Below, piece after piece: positions 32,920-45,500 of a stretch of 64,000 nucleotides of DNA. Each line of letters opens with the position of its first letter. The stretch's first letter is position 1. Under the pieces are notes generated by a model. It searched no databases, had not been told where the DNA came from, and worked only from the letters and a program-made list of their open reading frames with translations. Position numbers and translations under genes: made by a program. Location of the stretch: contig CM057226.1 of NCBI GenBank assembly GCA_029891385.1, positions 10,347,225 through 10,411,224 of the forward strand, given 5' to 3'. This DNA is from Erythroxylum novogranatense (lineage: Eukaryota; Streptophyta; Magnoliopsida; Malpighiales; Erythroxylaceae).

Positions 32920-34300
32920 GGCTCATGTGGTTGACACGAGAGTCGAGAGAGGCTTGGGATATTCCGTGGTTAGAGAATTTCAGATGTGTTTCTGATGAGT
33001 TCTGGGTTTGCCACGGATCGGGAGGCGAGTTCACTATTGACCTCGTTCAGTGCATCGCTCTATATCTATACCTCCATATAGGATGGCACTGTGGAACCGA
33101 GGGAGCTTAAACTCGATTCACGGGAGTTGTTGGAGAAGGGCTTTATCGGACCTAGTGTTTCACCACGGGAGCTCCAGCTTTGTTTGTGAAGAAAAGGATG
33201 GGACTTTGAGGTCGTGCATCGATTACGAGCGGTTGAATCGGGTGTGATGAAGAATAAGTATCCACCGCCTAGGATCGATGACTTATTTGATCGATTGCAG
33301 GGAGCTCGGTGTTCACTAAGTTGGATCCGAGGTCGTGGTACTATCATTGAAGATTGCAGAGGCCGATGTGCTAAGAGTGCCTTGAGGTGTGCGGGCATTT
33401 TGAGTTTTTAGTGATGCCGTTTGGGTTAACTAATGCCCGACAGCCTTCATGGCCTTGATGAATAAGGTATTTCAGCCTACCGGATCGGTTTGTTATTGTG
33501 TTTATTGATGACATTTAGTGTATTCGAGGAATGAGCGGGAGCATAGTGAGCATTTGAGGATTGTGTTGCAGACCATGAGGAGAGATAGTTGTATGCCAAA
33601 TTGATAAATGTGAATTTTGGTGGATCAGTGATATTTTTGGGCCATATAGTGGTGGAGAGGGTATTGGTGGATCCGAGTAAGGTGGAGGCGATCTTTGAAG
33701 TGGGAAGCTCCTAGGAATGTTTCGAGATTCGAGTTTCCTCGGATTGGCGGTTATTACGGAGGTTTGTCGAGGGTTTTCCTTGATCTCAACCCTCCGACAA
33801 AACTTCGAGGAAGAGTGTGCCATTCGGATGGACCGAGGAGTGTCGGAAGAGCTTTGAGGAGTGAAACATCGGTTGACTCTTGCCGGTGTTGACTATTCCA
33901 TCCGGGATTGGAGGATTTGAGGTATCTGATGATGCATCGCATCGTGGATTGGGGTGTGTTACGATGCAGCACGATAGAATCATTGCCTATGCCTCGAGGG
34001 CAGTTGAGGTCTCACGAGGTAAATTATCCTGCTCATGATTTGGAGTTAAATTGCAGAGTGTTTTCTTTGAAGATTTGGAGGCATTACACGTATGGTGAGA
34101 CTTTCGGATCTTCACCGACCATAAGAGTTTGAAATATTTCTCGAGCTGAGAGAGTTGAATTTGAGAGCAGAGGAGATGGCTTGAGTTGTTGAAAGACTAT
34201 GACTGTACTATCGAGTATCACCCAGGAAAGCTAATGTGGTGGCGGATGCTCGAGTAGGAAGTCACATACTAAGTACTGACTCGATTCGTGCAATGAGGTT
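32920..34300 (+). pseudogene. Del-1 reverse transcriptase and RNase H
   Basis: RT blocks in changing frames: the SIPPYRMA-like entry at about 33,065, then DGTLRSCIDYERLN (33,205), KNKYPPPRIDDLFDRLQGAR (33,250-33,320), FEFLVMPFGLTNA-like sequence (33,400) and VIVFIDDI (33,500; catalytic FIDD). RNase H follows to about 34,300, with sequence related to [19 protein letters not shown] motifs near 33,985-34,030. Frequent single-base shifts. Some may be sequencing errors, given the LTR comparison. Confidence 0.8.
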
Positions 34301-34469
34301 GCCTAATTTGATTCGGTGAGGGCTTTGAATGTTGAGATGACTCTGGGCGAGGATGGAGTCTTATTGGCTACTTTGACACCGAGACCGATGCTTGGACGGG
34401 ATCGGAGAGTTCGGAAAAGGATCTGTTATGGTGAGACCGATTGAGAAGGTAAAAGGCGATTCAAGTTAC

Positions 34470-35827
34470 GAGTTTGATGTGAGAGATGAGACTTTGTGGT
34501 TGAGACAGAGGCTTTGTGTGCTGATGTGGATGACTTGAGGAGAGAGATATTGAAAGAGGCGATATGGCCACATATGCTATGCATCCGGTACTACCAAGAT
34601 GTATAACACTCTTAAGCAACATTTCGGTGGCTGGCATGAAAAAGCAAGTAGCGGAATTTGTATCTAGATGTTTGACGTGCGGCGAGTTAAGGTCGAGCAC
34701 CGTGCTCCGATGAGGAAGCTTCATTCGTTGCCCATTCGGGTGGAAATGGGAACAATTACCATGGATTTCATTATGGGTTTGCCTAGACGCCGAGGCAAAG
34801 ATGATGCTATCTGGGTCATAGTGGATCGATTGACTAAATCGCCCATTTCTTGCCGAGAAGGAGAACAATACCATGGATCAGTTGACCCGAAGTATGTGGC
34901 GGAGATAGTGAGGCGCATGGGGTCCCAAATGTCGATAGTGTCGGCAGGATCCAGATTTACTTCGAGGTTACGCAAAGTTTGCGATCGCTATGGGTACTAG
35001 TGAACTCAATCTGCGCTTCATCCTCGAATGGATGGGCGAGTGAGAGGACGATTAAGACTGCTGAGGATATGCTTCGGCTTGTGTGTTGGAGTTCGAGGAG
35101 CGTGGGATCAATATTTAGCTCGATTGAGTTTGCATACAACAATCATTATCATAGTAGCATCGGGATGGCACCATATGAGGATTGTATGGGCGCCGTGTAG
35201 ATCGCCTTTGTATTGGGATGAAGAGGGTGTGAGGATGATTGAGGGTCTGGTGATTCAGGATCTTGTAGATAAGGTGAAATCGTCTGAGTCGCATCAAAGC
35301 GGCTCGGGATAGACAGAAGAGCTATGTGGATCAAGATAGAGGGACATTGAGTACAATGTAGGCGATAGAGTGTTCTTCTGGGTGTCACCGTGGCGTGGTG
35401 TCTTGAGATTTGGGAAAAGGGTAAGTTAAGCCCTAGGTACATTGGTCCATATGAGATCACTGATAGGATAGGACCTTTGGCCTACAGACTAGCTTTACCG
35501 AGTGAGATGTCTCAGTTGCATGATGTCTTCCATGTGAGTATGCTCCGTAGATATCGGTCAGATCCGACACATGTGATACCGGCTCAGGAGATTGAGGTAT
35601 CAAGTAATTTGAGTTATGTAGAGGAGCCGATACAGATTGTCGGGACACAGGTGAAACAGTTGAGGAACAAGAGTATTCCACTGGTGAAGGTTCTCTGGAG
35701 GAACCACTCGACTGAGGAGGCTACCTGGGAGACCGAGGAGCATATGAGGAGACAGTATCCTCATCTTTTCGATCAACCAGGTAAGAATTTCGGGGACGAA
35801 ATTTTTATTAGGAGGGGAGAATTGTAA
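34470..35827 (+). pseudogene. Del-1 integrase with C-terminal chromodomain
   Basis: The integrase core is partly open at 34,668-35,000: MDFIMGLPRRRGKDDAIWVI (first Asp), VDRLTKS, then SRFTSRLRKVCDRYG. The second half is shifted (SERTIKTAEDMLRL retains the Glu). The last ORF (35,390-35,827) holds SPRYIGPYEITDRIGPLAYR, LHDVFHVSMLRRY and a chromodomain (IPLVKVLWRNHSTEEATWET, EEHMRRQYPHLF), ending GDEIFIRRGEL. It overlaps the first bases of the 3' LTR. Chromodomains in this lineage are thought to guide insertion to heterochromatin. Confidence 0.85.
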
Positions 35828-38800
35828 CATCCCATCTCCCATAGAAAAGGTTTATTGGTAATTTGGGACGGGTTGGAGACTTGAATTATAACGCGGCATG
35901 AACATACATTATATAGCCTCTATAACTGATGATTGATTTGCACATGCACACGGTATACATGCATTCATGACATTTCCGGCATAAGTGTCGAATTGAGATC
36001 TTTTGTGAAATTGATATGAAAGTTGTATTTAAAAAATTATTTGGAGTGCGCCATAAATTGTTTTATATTTTAAGGATTTATGGAAATTTTTCGAATTTTT
36101 GGGTTCTTGCGGACGAAAAATTCAACCGATTGGCCGAGTGAGCCTTTTGTACTGAAAAGGGCTGCATAATGGCATAAGATTAGTGGATAAATGAGGTTAG
36201 GATAATATTCTAGTGCCATGATTAGAGATTAATTGGAATTAGTACTAAATTAATTTGGATTAGGATAAATGATATTTTATTACACTTAAAAGCCAAGTGT
36301 CCTTTTTATTTATGGATTTTGTCTTCTTTCATCATCATCCACGATTTTTCCTCCTTGTGATACTTAAAATATATATATTGGAAAGCTTTGGAAAGATATC
36401 AATCTTCTCTCATCCAAGCTTTCAATTTCTTCACTTTTGTTCTCCTCCTTTGACTAGTTCCTTCTTCTTCCATCAAAGTTCCACTTGTCCCTTGCTTGCT
36501 TCTTCACTAGTCACAGCCAAGTCTTTCCTTAAGCCTTGAGAGGATGATTATATGCATGTGTAGAGGAGAGAACCGTGAGTGTTGTCTAAGTGTTGAGACT
36601 TTGTAGCTTGATTAAGGTAGGAAGTGTGGGAGGTTTAAAGGCTTGGAGATTTGAGAGCTTGCAATTTATTAAGGTAAGGAATAGAGTTGTTTTATGCTTT
36701 TGATAGTTAGAAGCATGCATGGAGATCCTTTATACATTTACTTGATCATCATAGTAGAAGGTTTGAATGGGTTTAAATGTATACTTAGTTATGGATGAAT
36801 GAATGACTATACTTCTTATTGATTTTAGCTTGGTTTTGGATTGAGTTTGTAAGGTTAGATGAATGGAAAACTTAGGAAGATCATTTGTGTAGGTGCTGCC
36901 AATTTTTGTGTCATTATAGAAGTTTATTTTGTGATGAATTTGTGGTTGAATTAGAGGTAGGAATGGATGCTTAGTGATGTGTTATTGATGTTAGAAGTGA
37001 TAGGAGTTAGGGTAATGTTGAAATCTGGAAAATTGGTGTTTGACCAGTTGGAATGTTTTGATCATAACTTATTGTGTAGGTGTGCAAATGAGGTGAAGTT
37101 TGTGCCCAATTAAACTTTGGGATGTTGGCTTCAATTTAGTGTGAAATAGGTGTTGTTAAATTGTAATGCTAGAAGGGCGAAAATTTGCATGGAAAGTTAC
37201 TGTTTTATTGCCTGTGAACAGTAACCGCATGTATGACTAATGTGTTTTGTTGATTTTTCTAAATTAATTGGTATGGAACTAGGAAAAATAGTCTTTATGA
37301 AAGTTGAGTCATATTGAGTTATCTTTCCATTTCCACTGATCTTGCTAATTTTCGAGTTGTATATTGGGAGATATGAACTGATTACTATTGCTTGGTTTTA
37401 TGCTTTTTGGAGAAACCTAGTCAAAGTGTTGATTTTGTGAGCTTTCTGCTTGGGAGCAATTTTAGCAATTTTTTTGGACTGAATTGGTGTGAGTGATCTT
37501 CTACAAAGTTGTAGAGGAAGACATTATCTTGAAAATGAGATATGGCATATAATTTTTAGAGGTCAGAGTTGGGAGTTATGATTTTGCAAAAACTGATTCT
37601 GCATTAGGTTAGGAATTGCTGATCATGGCAGTAACTTGCATGACAGTTTTGAAATTGTTAGAAATTAAATTGGATATTGAGTTCTTCATGAAAATTGAAG
37701 TTTGAGGATTTATCTTTTCAGGGATATAAAGTTCTGATTTTTTCTGACTTGTGTACAGGGAGTTATGCTTGTTATAAGTTTACTGCTCAAATTGAATGAT
37801 TTCAGGGACATCAACATTGAGTGAATTAATTGACTTGTTTAGCAATGGAATTTGATTTTGAGTTGTTCATGAAAGTTGGAGATAACATTGTGAACTTACT
37901 GAGCATATTTATTGTGTTATTTTTGACTGAGGAAATGAGTCGTTACTGAATTTGCAAAGTATTGCACTGTTTGAGAGGTTTTGTGTAGACAGTAGCTTTG
38001 ATGGGATATTTGACACCCTTAGGGGTGAAATTGATTTTTATAGTCTTCATGAGAATGGTAGAGCTTTTCATTATCTTTCCAACAAGCTATGGTTTGTATT
38101 TTTCTGATTTGTGTGCTAAGAATTATTGTTGTTGGAAATTCGGATGAGAATTTTTGGACGGGAAATTGACGTGGCCCCGGGTAACGGAGCCTTTAATCAC
38201 TGTTTTGCTTAATTGGGGACCTATAGAGGTCCGAATTGCGCACCGTCAGCGCCAATAGGTTTCTAATTTTTAGACGGATTTTTTTTTATGAGAAAATTTT
38301 GGATTAGGGCCGGGAATGCCATGAGCATGCATTATACACGTTTTACTTATTCCATGTGCATTGTTTAGTATTTTTAACTATTCAGTTGGTAATGTTTACT
38401 TATTTTAATTGTTATAGAGGCTCAGTTGGAACGTCATCCCACGGACGTTGCAGAGACTTCCCGGCATTAGCTCGGAAGTTATTAGGTGAGTAACCTAGAT
38501 GGTTCCTCGGTTAGTAAGTGTTTATAATTCTGCACTTAGAACCCTGTGGAGAATAATGGTGGGAAAATTGTGTTTGTTTGTGCCTGGATTGCGGACCGAA
38601 GGTCCGATGGATTGGAAAATTTGACATAGAAGTGTCACATGTGATTTTCTTGTGATGACCTGTACAAGATTTATGTGTACCTATTGAATTGGGATCTGAT
38701 ATGATGTTGGTGTTGTTTAATTTGGACATATGCACTTCATGCATAATTGCATGATCAGTAATTGGCAGTTGTGACCAGAGCAGCCAACGAGAGCTTAAAG

Positions 38801-39476
38801 CTCAACGTGATTGGGCCTTGAGCCCATAGTGATTCAGAGCCTATGGCTCACCGTTTAATGCGCCCTTAATGGGACAAGCCAGCGATTTCCACAACAACGT
38901 AATAAATTGAAAAGCGTCTCATACACATTCCATGTGCATTTGAATTGATTCTTTGGATTGGTATGAAAATTATGTGGTACTACTAAATGTGATTTGGTGA
39001 GATAATTGTGCGTAATCGTGTTATGTATGTGTATATGCATGAATTGGGTGAACCATCGATGATGGTTCTCACCGAGTTCGCAAACTCACCCAAAATTGCA
39101 AATTATTTTTCAGGACCGAGAGAGTAGACTTATAGCTCCAGAGGGACTTTTCCTGCCGTGTAGATTGAGTTGGCAAGAGAAGTCATGGCACATGTGGTGG
39201 TCATTGGCACTTTTGAGGGATGACCTAGCTAGCCTTTTTGTTTGATTTTCTTTTGGAGTATTGTACATAACACACCAGTTGTGTAAATTTACTGCTTTGA
39301 GGTTATGAAATGAGAATTTATGGTTTCAAAAATTAGTGGATTTCATATAAATGCTTTATGATTTTGATGCCATGTGGAGTGTTAGTGGTTGTTCGTAGCG
39401 CACCCTTATCGTAGGGTATGTGTCGGAATGACCTACGGGCGTCCCGATACATATCCTATGGTATGAGGGTGCTACA
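35823..39476 (+). repeat. Del-1 3' LTR (3.65 kb)
   Basis: Same ends and content as 27,611-31,256. It also shares blocks with the minus-strand solo LTR at 47,461-50,245 (for example around AACCATCGATGATGGTT and the purine-rich GACCGAGAGAGTAGACT). It ends GTGCTACA at 39,476, next to CTAAA and the resumed copia frame. Confidence 0.95.
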
Positions 39477-39481
39477 CTAAA

Positions 39482-39824
39482 TATCGATCCATGGCTGACA
39501 CAACTTGCGAATTGATGTGGCTTCGTGGATTACTGAAAGAGCTTGGGATTGGAATTAAAAAATCAATTGAATTGTTCTGTGATAATGAAGCTGCGACCCA
39601 TATTGCTGCGAACCTAGTGTACCATTAAAGGACCAAGCACATCGAAATTGATTGTCACTTGGTGAGGGAACAAGTGCAGAGCAAATTGATTCAGACTAAC
39701 TATATTTCGACGGTGAGCAAATTACGGATGTGTTTACAAAAGCTTTGGGAACCTCTCAACATAATCGGCTTCTGGGAAAGTTGGGATTGAAGGATATTTT
39801 CCAAAGTGTCGAATTGAGAGGGGC
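39482..39824 (+). pseudogene. Copia-1 RNase H, 3' part
   Basis: Resumes exactly where 27,610 left off, reading YRSMADTTCELMWLRGLLKE, LFCDNEAATHIAANLVYH, a TAA where Glu/Gln is expected, then TKHIEIDCHLVREQVQSKLI. A frameshift follows near 39,705. It ends in LGKLGLKDI-like sequence and the short 3' untranslated part before the LTR. Confidence 0.88.
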
Positions 39825-40094
39825 TGTTGGAAGGAGAAACAATTCGACAGAATTGAGAGGGGCTGTTGAATAAGCTCAAGTTGACTGCTGCATTTTTTAG
39901 TTATGGGCCAAAGCATGTATGAGGCCCATTCGTAAATATCTGAGCATTGTGGAAAGGAATCTTGTGATAGTATTGTACAGCTGTATTAGCTATTTTTAAG
40001 AAATTCCTTTATAAAGGATCGATCATTGTACAATCATTCATTCAATCAATTACAGAAAATCTTTCCCATATTCCTTTTGTCAGTATTTCTAACA
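39825..40094 (+). repeat. Copia-1 3' LTR (270 bp)
   Basis: TGTTGGAAGGAGAAACAATT to GTATTTCTAACA. Followed by AATTT, the second copy of the TSD. Confidence 0.95.
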
Positions 40095-41335
40095 AATTTG
40101 CCGTTTGCTGGTTAGAAAATAACTGAATCAACAATTGTGAATAATTTTCATATTATAATCACCCGCAGAAAAATCAAATATGCAATAACTAAATCGACAC
40201 ACAAAATTTGTTAACGCAATTTGGTACACAACCTACTATATGAGACCTTTACCTAGATTAATCAACTTTCACTGATTAACAATAATCTTGCACAAAATTT
40301 TAATGAGCCAACATCACTCACCCCTTAACACTACCTACTCGTACTGGTAATCTTATGTAAGGCTTTATTGAGCCGACACCACTCATCCCTAAACACGACC
40401 CACTCATACTTACAACCGTAAAAGTATTTCACATCCAATAGCATTATCACCTTATGTTAACCTCAATAGGATATTTTTCAAACGACTAATGATAATGAAG
40501 ATGAAAATAAAATCACAAGTGATTGAATCAATAATAACATAAACAAAGAAATAATTGAGTAAAAAAACACTCTCATATACGTTTAATCTTGTTAAACTAA
40601 AATTATGGGAAGTTTTCCAACAAAAATCTATTGTGAATCTTTCGAACTACTCACTGAAGAAACCCATGCATGACAGCTTCAAAACTCATCAATCGGACAT
40701 ATGTTTCATCACCGAAACTTGCCAAAAACATAGCTGCAAAAATCAATCAATCGACTACTGCATATGATATAATCAATCACGAAAATCTCCACAAAAACTA
40801 ACAGCCCCAAATCATTATAAGAACATGTGCTTAATTACAGAAACAAATAAAAAATGCAATTGTTCAAATCACTGCATGTTTTTCATAAACAAAACCTTGT
40901 AATCAATCACTAAAAGACCATATGATCAATCTTCAAGCAAACATAAAATTGATCTCACAAGTATCTCAAACACATGACTGTTAAAATCATAATATCTCAC
41001 AAAATATGGACCGCCAATATCATAATCAATCATTGAAGTATTCCAACAAAAATGCAGCCACACAAATCATCAATTGAACGTGATAATTGATCATCAAATA
41101 ATATAAAACATGTAGCTGCAAAAATCAATCAACCCTCTGTTGTAAAACTTTTTAATCTCTGGCTCAAAGAACACGAAAATATACACACATCACAGCAAAG
41201 AATCAATGGAGATGGATCATATAATCTACTTCGTAATTGCACAAAAATGAAGCTACCAAAATCAATATATCTATGATAAATCTTCTCCATGTTATCTCAA
41301 ATAAAACATGTTTATCTTATCTCCAATAAAACACA
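40095..41335. other. AT-rich non-coding DNA between Copia-1 and Copia-2
   Basis: About 1.2 kb, AT-rich, with many loosely repeated AATCAATC/AAAATCAAT words but no regular tandem unit and no convincing ORF. Part of it may belong to the Copia-3 LTR that Copia-2 interrupts, because AT-rich sequence of the same character continues at 46,741. Confidence 0.45.
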
Positions 41336-41926
41336 TGTTGTTTTTGGTGGCTTTGATGGCCCAATTTTTATCCCATATTGGGAAGAGATGAGAATGAGAT
41401 GAGTTTTTTAAGTTATAAAATAATTCCTCCCCTCCTATTCCAAATCATCCAAAAAATTTGATACATCTTCAAAATTTGTACACATATCAAATTTAGTATT
41501 CTCTTCTTAATAAGAGCAGTCTACCTTAAGTGGTGCTCGGAGGCTAGGCACAATTAACCGAACTCCGTTATCAATTTTCGGGTGTGTTCTTTCCTTATCA
41601 CTTTTATTTATTCCGCATTTATAGTATTCAATATTTATTTGTTGGGTTTATTTATACGATTAGTTTAAGTGTATAATTTTATTCTCTTGTACATTGTTGA
41701 TTTGTACAGGAGTCTAGGTTGTGATACTATACTGTGCAAGTAATTTCTGTCTAGTAATCTGGGTTTTAAATAGGACCACGTGTGACCCCCTAGGCTTTAC
41801 TGAGAATTTATTTGGAATGGTAATTATGTCTTAGGAGTCCTTTTGATGATCTTTCTTGGGAATTACCAAATCAGTAAAATTCACTAATCATAATTTGAGT
41901 GAAAAATTACCCGATTTTTTTAAAAA
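41336..41926 (+). repeat. Copia-2 5' LTR
   Basis: Aligns with 46,151-46,740 throughout (shared CCCATATTGGGAAGAGATGA, CACGTGTGACC and others). The 3' end is decayed to TTTTTTTAAAAAG, so the exact last base is uncertain by a few positions. Confidence 0.9.
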
Positions 41927-41984
41927 GTGGTATCAGAGTCGAAGGTTCATTCTTGGTTTGTTTATACTATTATTTGAGTCTGTA

Positions 41985-42845
41985 ATGACGTCTGTAAATT
42001 CACCAAAAACTAGGGACATAACAAATATGACACAAGCAACATCGACTTCCTTATCCACATGGTAGAGGATTCCAATGTCAAGTATGAAGTTGGCAGTAGA
42101 AATATTTGAAAGTACTAGTTATTTTGGCATGTGGCAAGGCGAGGTTCTAAATTCTTTTTTCTAGCAAGGCCTTGACATAGCTATTGAAGAAAAAAACTAG
42201 AATATATGGAAGATAAGGATTGAAATATCATAAATCGGTTGGCATGCAAAACAATTCGATCGTGTTTGTCTAGAGAGTCGAAGCATGATTTCAAAAACGA
42301 GACTTCTGTGCACAAACTATGGAAGGCATTGGAGGACAGATTTTTGAAAAAAAAAGTGGTCAGAATAAGCTCTTTACGAAGAAAAGGTTGCTCCAATTTG
42401 AATACCGACCAGGTACTACTATGAATGAGCAGATCACTCTGTTTAATTAATTAGTAGTAGATTTGTTGAATTTAGATGTACAATTCAAAGATGAAGACTT
42501 AGCTTTAATGTTGTTATCATCCCTTCCTCATGAATTTTAATACTTGGAAACTACCTTACTTCATGGGAAGGAGAATGTATCTTTAGATGCTGTGTGTTCT
42601 GCTTTGTATAATCATGAATTGTGAAAGCAAAATAAATAGAAAAATAAAGTGGTTACAAAAGATGAAGCATTTATGGCAAGAGGCCGTCAACAGAGTCGAT
42701 CGAAGGGGAGAAGAGGAAGATCCAAATCAAAAAGAAGAGTTGCTAAAGATGAGTGTGCTTTTTGTCATGCGAAAAGGCGCTGGAAGAAAGACTGCCCAAA
42801 GTTGAAGAAGAAAGGGAAGGCTCCGCAAGATGCAAATGTTACATA
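41985..42845 (+). pseudogene. Copia-2 gag
   Basis: MTSVNSPKTRDITNM at the start, then in other frames STSYFGMWQGEVLNSFF, TIRSCLSRESKHDFKNETSV and KLWKALEDRFLKKK (UBN2-type gag domain). The end carries KRRVAKDECAFCHAKRRWKK and DCPKLKKKGK, a degenerate CCHC knuckle (the Gly-His before KKDC reads Arg-Arg-Trp). Stops and shifts throughout. Confidence 0.85.
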
Positions 42846-42904
42846 ATGTAAAAATGATGCAGAGTCAGATGTCTCTTTGATGGTATCACTTTCAATATTC
42901 CATT

Positions 42905-43176
42905 CAGACGAGTGAATTTTGGATTCAGATTGCACCTATCATATGTCTCCCATTCGAGAGTGGTTCTTTAATTTTGAAGAAATTGATGGTGGAGTTGTTT
43001 ACATGGGCAATGACAATCTATGTAAAACAGCTGGGATAGGTTCAATCAAGCTGAGGAATCATGATAGATCCACCAAAATTTTGAAGGATGTTCGGTACGT
43101 GCCGAATTTGAAAAAGAATCTCATCTCTTTGAGGATCTTAGAATCAAAAGGCCTAGTTGTGATAATGAGAGATTAA
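42905..43176 (+). pseudogene. Copia-2 protease
   Basis: Reads LDSDCTYHMSPIREWFFNFE and VYMGNDNLCKTAGIGSIKLR, then LKDVRYVPNLKKNLISLRIL. The catalytic Asp-Ser-Gly has become Asp-Ser-Asp, which should destroy activity. A TGA lies just upstream of ILDS. Confidence 0.85.
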
Positions 43177-43199
43177 ATTCTTAACGCAACTTCGGGAGT

Positions 43200-44110
43200 A
43201 TTTGTGATGTTGAAAGACATAAGGAAAAAAATCTATATTACTACCAAGGAAGTACAATTGTTGGGACAGTAGTGATAACAACTTCTAGTAGCAAAAAGGA
43301 TACAGAGACAAAAAAGTTGTGGCATATGTATTTGGGACATGCTAGTAAAAAATCCTTGCAATTTCTTACCGAGCAACGATTATTGAAAGGTACGAAGACT
43401 TGCAAACTGGAATTTTATGAGTATTGTGTTTAAGGAAAACAAGGAAGAGTGAAATTTAGCACTGCCATTCATGACACTAAAGGTATTTTGGATTATGTAC
43501 ACTCAGATATATGGGACCTGCCAAGACTCCATCTCTTGGAGGTAGGCATTATTTTGTTACTTTTCTTGATAATTTTTTTCCAGAAGAGTATAAGTATTTA
43601 GTATGAAGAACAAAGATGATGTGCTTAGAGTTTTTCTTAAGTAGAAAGCTCAAGTTGAAAACCAGACGGGAAGAAAGATCAAAGTTTTCCGAAAAGATAA
43701 TGATGGAGAATACAAAAATGATCCTTTCTTGGAGGTATGTCAAGAGTTTGGCATAGTTCGACATTTTACAGTTAGAAAAATATCACAACAGAATGGGGTG
43801 TCGGAGCATATGAATAGGACACTGGTGGAGAAAGTCCATTGTATGTTGTCTAATGTTGGGTTAGGTATAAAGTTTTGGGCTGAGACAGTGACATACGCTC
43901 AACATCTCGTTAATCATTTGCCATCATCTGCAATTGGTGGCAAGACTCCATTAGAGGTATGATTTGGAAAACCTGTAACAAATTATGATTCTTTGCATAT
44001 TTTTGGTTCTACTACATATTATCATGTTAATGAATCAAAGTTGGATTCAAGAGCAAATAAGGCACTTTTTATGGGCTTCAATGTTGGAGTTAAAGGATAC
44101 CATCTCTAGT
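43200..44110 (+). pseudogene. Copia-2 integrase
   Basis: Pre-integrase zinc region KLWHMYLGHASKKSLQFLTE (43,316), then the core in broken frames: HSDIW-like at 43,500, DNDGEYKNDPFLEV-like at 43,700 and ISQQNGVSEHMNRTLVEKVH (43,783; catalytic Glu position SEHMNR). FWAETVTYAQHLVNHLPSSA follows. Several TAG/TAA codons. Confidence 0.83.
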
Positions 44111-44399
44111 ATTTAGAAGCAAAGAAGACTATCATTAGCAGAGATGTTACCTTTAATGAATCTGCCATGTTGAATAAGGTGACACAAGAAGAGACTGATG
44201 GTACATTGAAGCAGGTGGAGTACACGTCAAAGCAGATGGAGTGTACGTCAAAGCAGGTAGAGTTTGAACAAATGATGGTGAGCCCAGCAAAAAGCATAAT
44301 CAGTGACTCTTTTGTGGTAGAAGAAGAGTCGGATAAAGAAGAGGTTCCAATGCAAGAATATCAACAGCAGTCATAATCAATTGTTGTTAGAAGGACTAT

Positions 44400-45500
44400 A
44401 CGAGAGATTAAAAAACTTGCTCATTTTGCTGACATGGTAGCCTATGCACTTTCAATTGATGATGTTCCATCCAATTTTTCAGAAGCCATCCGAAGTACAG
44501 AAAATGGTAGATGGAAAGGTGCAATGGAAGAAGAGATGAAATCCCTTGAGAAAAACAAGACATGGAAGTTTACAAAACTACCAAAGGGAAAGAAGACAAT
44601 TGGATGCAAATGGATATTTGCAAAGAAAGAAGGATTTCCTAACAAGAATGATGTTTGTTACAAGGCAAGGTTAGTAGCTAAAGGCTACGTTCAGAAGGAG
44701 GGAGTTGATTATAATGAGGTATTTTCTCTAGTTGTTAAATATTCCTCCATCAAAATTTTGTTAGCTTTGGTAACGCAGTTGAATTTGGAGCTAGTTCAAC
44801 TTAATTTGAAAACCGCATTCCTACACTGTAATTTGGAGGAGGAAATCTATAGGTCCCAACTAGATGGATTCAAAGTTATTGGTAAAGAAAATTAGGTTTG
44901 TAAACTGAATAAATCATTATATGGATTGAAGAAATCACCGAGGTAATGGTACAAATGATTTGATAAGTTTATGATGGGCTAAAAGTACACAAGAAGTAAA
45001 TACGATCACTGTGTGTATTTGCGCAGGCTTCAAGATAGAGCGTACATCTACTTACTCTTGTATGTTGATGATATATTAATAGCATCCAAGAGCCAAGATA
45101 AAATTAACAAAATGAAGGCTCAGTTGAATAAAGTGTTCGAGATGAAGGATTTGGGAGAAGCTAAAAAGATTCTTAGCATGGAGATAACCAGGGATAGACA
45201 AGGAGGCAAGCTTTAGATAACTCAGAAGAAGTATTTGAAAAAAGTACTACAACATTTTGGTATGAATAAAGATATAAAACATGTAAGTACTTTGCTTGCT
45301 CCTCATTTGAAGCTTAGCGATCAGTTATCTCCAAAGACGGATGAAGAATGCGAATATATGGAGAAAGTCCCTTATGCTAATGCAATAGAAAGCTTGATGT
45401 ATGCAATGGTGTGTATGAGACTCAATATTTCACAGGCAGTTATTATTGTGAGCAGATATAAGCATGATCCTAGCAAGGTTCATTAGCAAGCTATAAAATG
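44400..45500 (+). pseudogene. Copia-2 reverse transcriptase
   Basis: The frame 44,434-44,895 reads WKGAMEEEMKSLEKNKTWKF, IGCKWIFAKKEGFPNKNDVC and QLNLKTAFLHCNLEEEIYRS. Here QLNLKTAFL replaces the usual QMDVKTAFL, so the first catalytic Asp is Asn. The frame 45,013-45,216 holds LLLYVDDILIASK with YVDD intact. Single stops separate the frames. RYMHNPSKVHWQA-type sequence ends it near 45,490. Confidence 0.88.

Larger units (their letters stand above)
27611..39476 (+). mobile_element. Del-1: Ty3-gypsy chromovirus-like element (Del/Tekay type) nested in Copia-1
   Basis: 11.9-kb element with unusually long LTRs (27,611-31,256, 3,646 bp; 35,823-39,476, 3,654 bp), TGTAACATCC...GTGCTACA. The initiator-Met-type primer site TGGTATCGAGCATGG follows the 5' LTR, and a purine tract (AGGAGGGGAGAAT) precedes the 3' LTR. 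The internal 4.6 kb reads gag, protease, RT, RNase H, integrase and a C-terminal chromodomain, the Del/Tekay arrangement. Flanks GTGAA and CTAAA are compatible with a decayed TSD from CTGAA in the copia RNase H. Coding parts are strongly frameshifted. Confidence 0.93.
23123..40094 (+). mobile_element. Copia-1: Ty1-copia retrotransposon, split by Del-1
   Basis: LTRs of about 270 bp (23,123-23,393 and 39,825-40,094), TGTTGGAAGG...TTCTAACA, are flanked by the perfect TSD AATTT (23,118-23,122 and 40,095-40,099). Order gag, protease, integrase, RT, RNase H identifies Copia. The body is about 5.1 kb after removal of the 11.9-kb Del-1 insertion (27,611-39,476), which sits in the RNase H region. The primer site AGGTATCAGAG follows the 5' LTR (initiator-Met tRNA type). 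The frame is broken by several stops. Confidence 0.96.

Noticed and set aside
40095..41335. Satellite-like array from repeated AATCAATC words
   Set aside because: Spacing is irregular and no unit could be defined; compatible with AT-rich low-complexity DNA.
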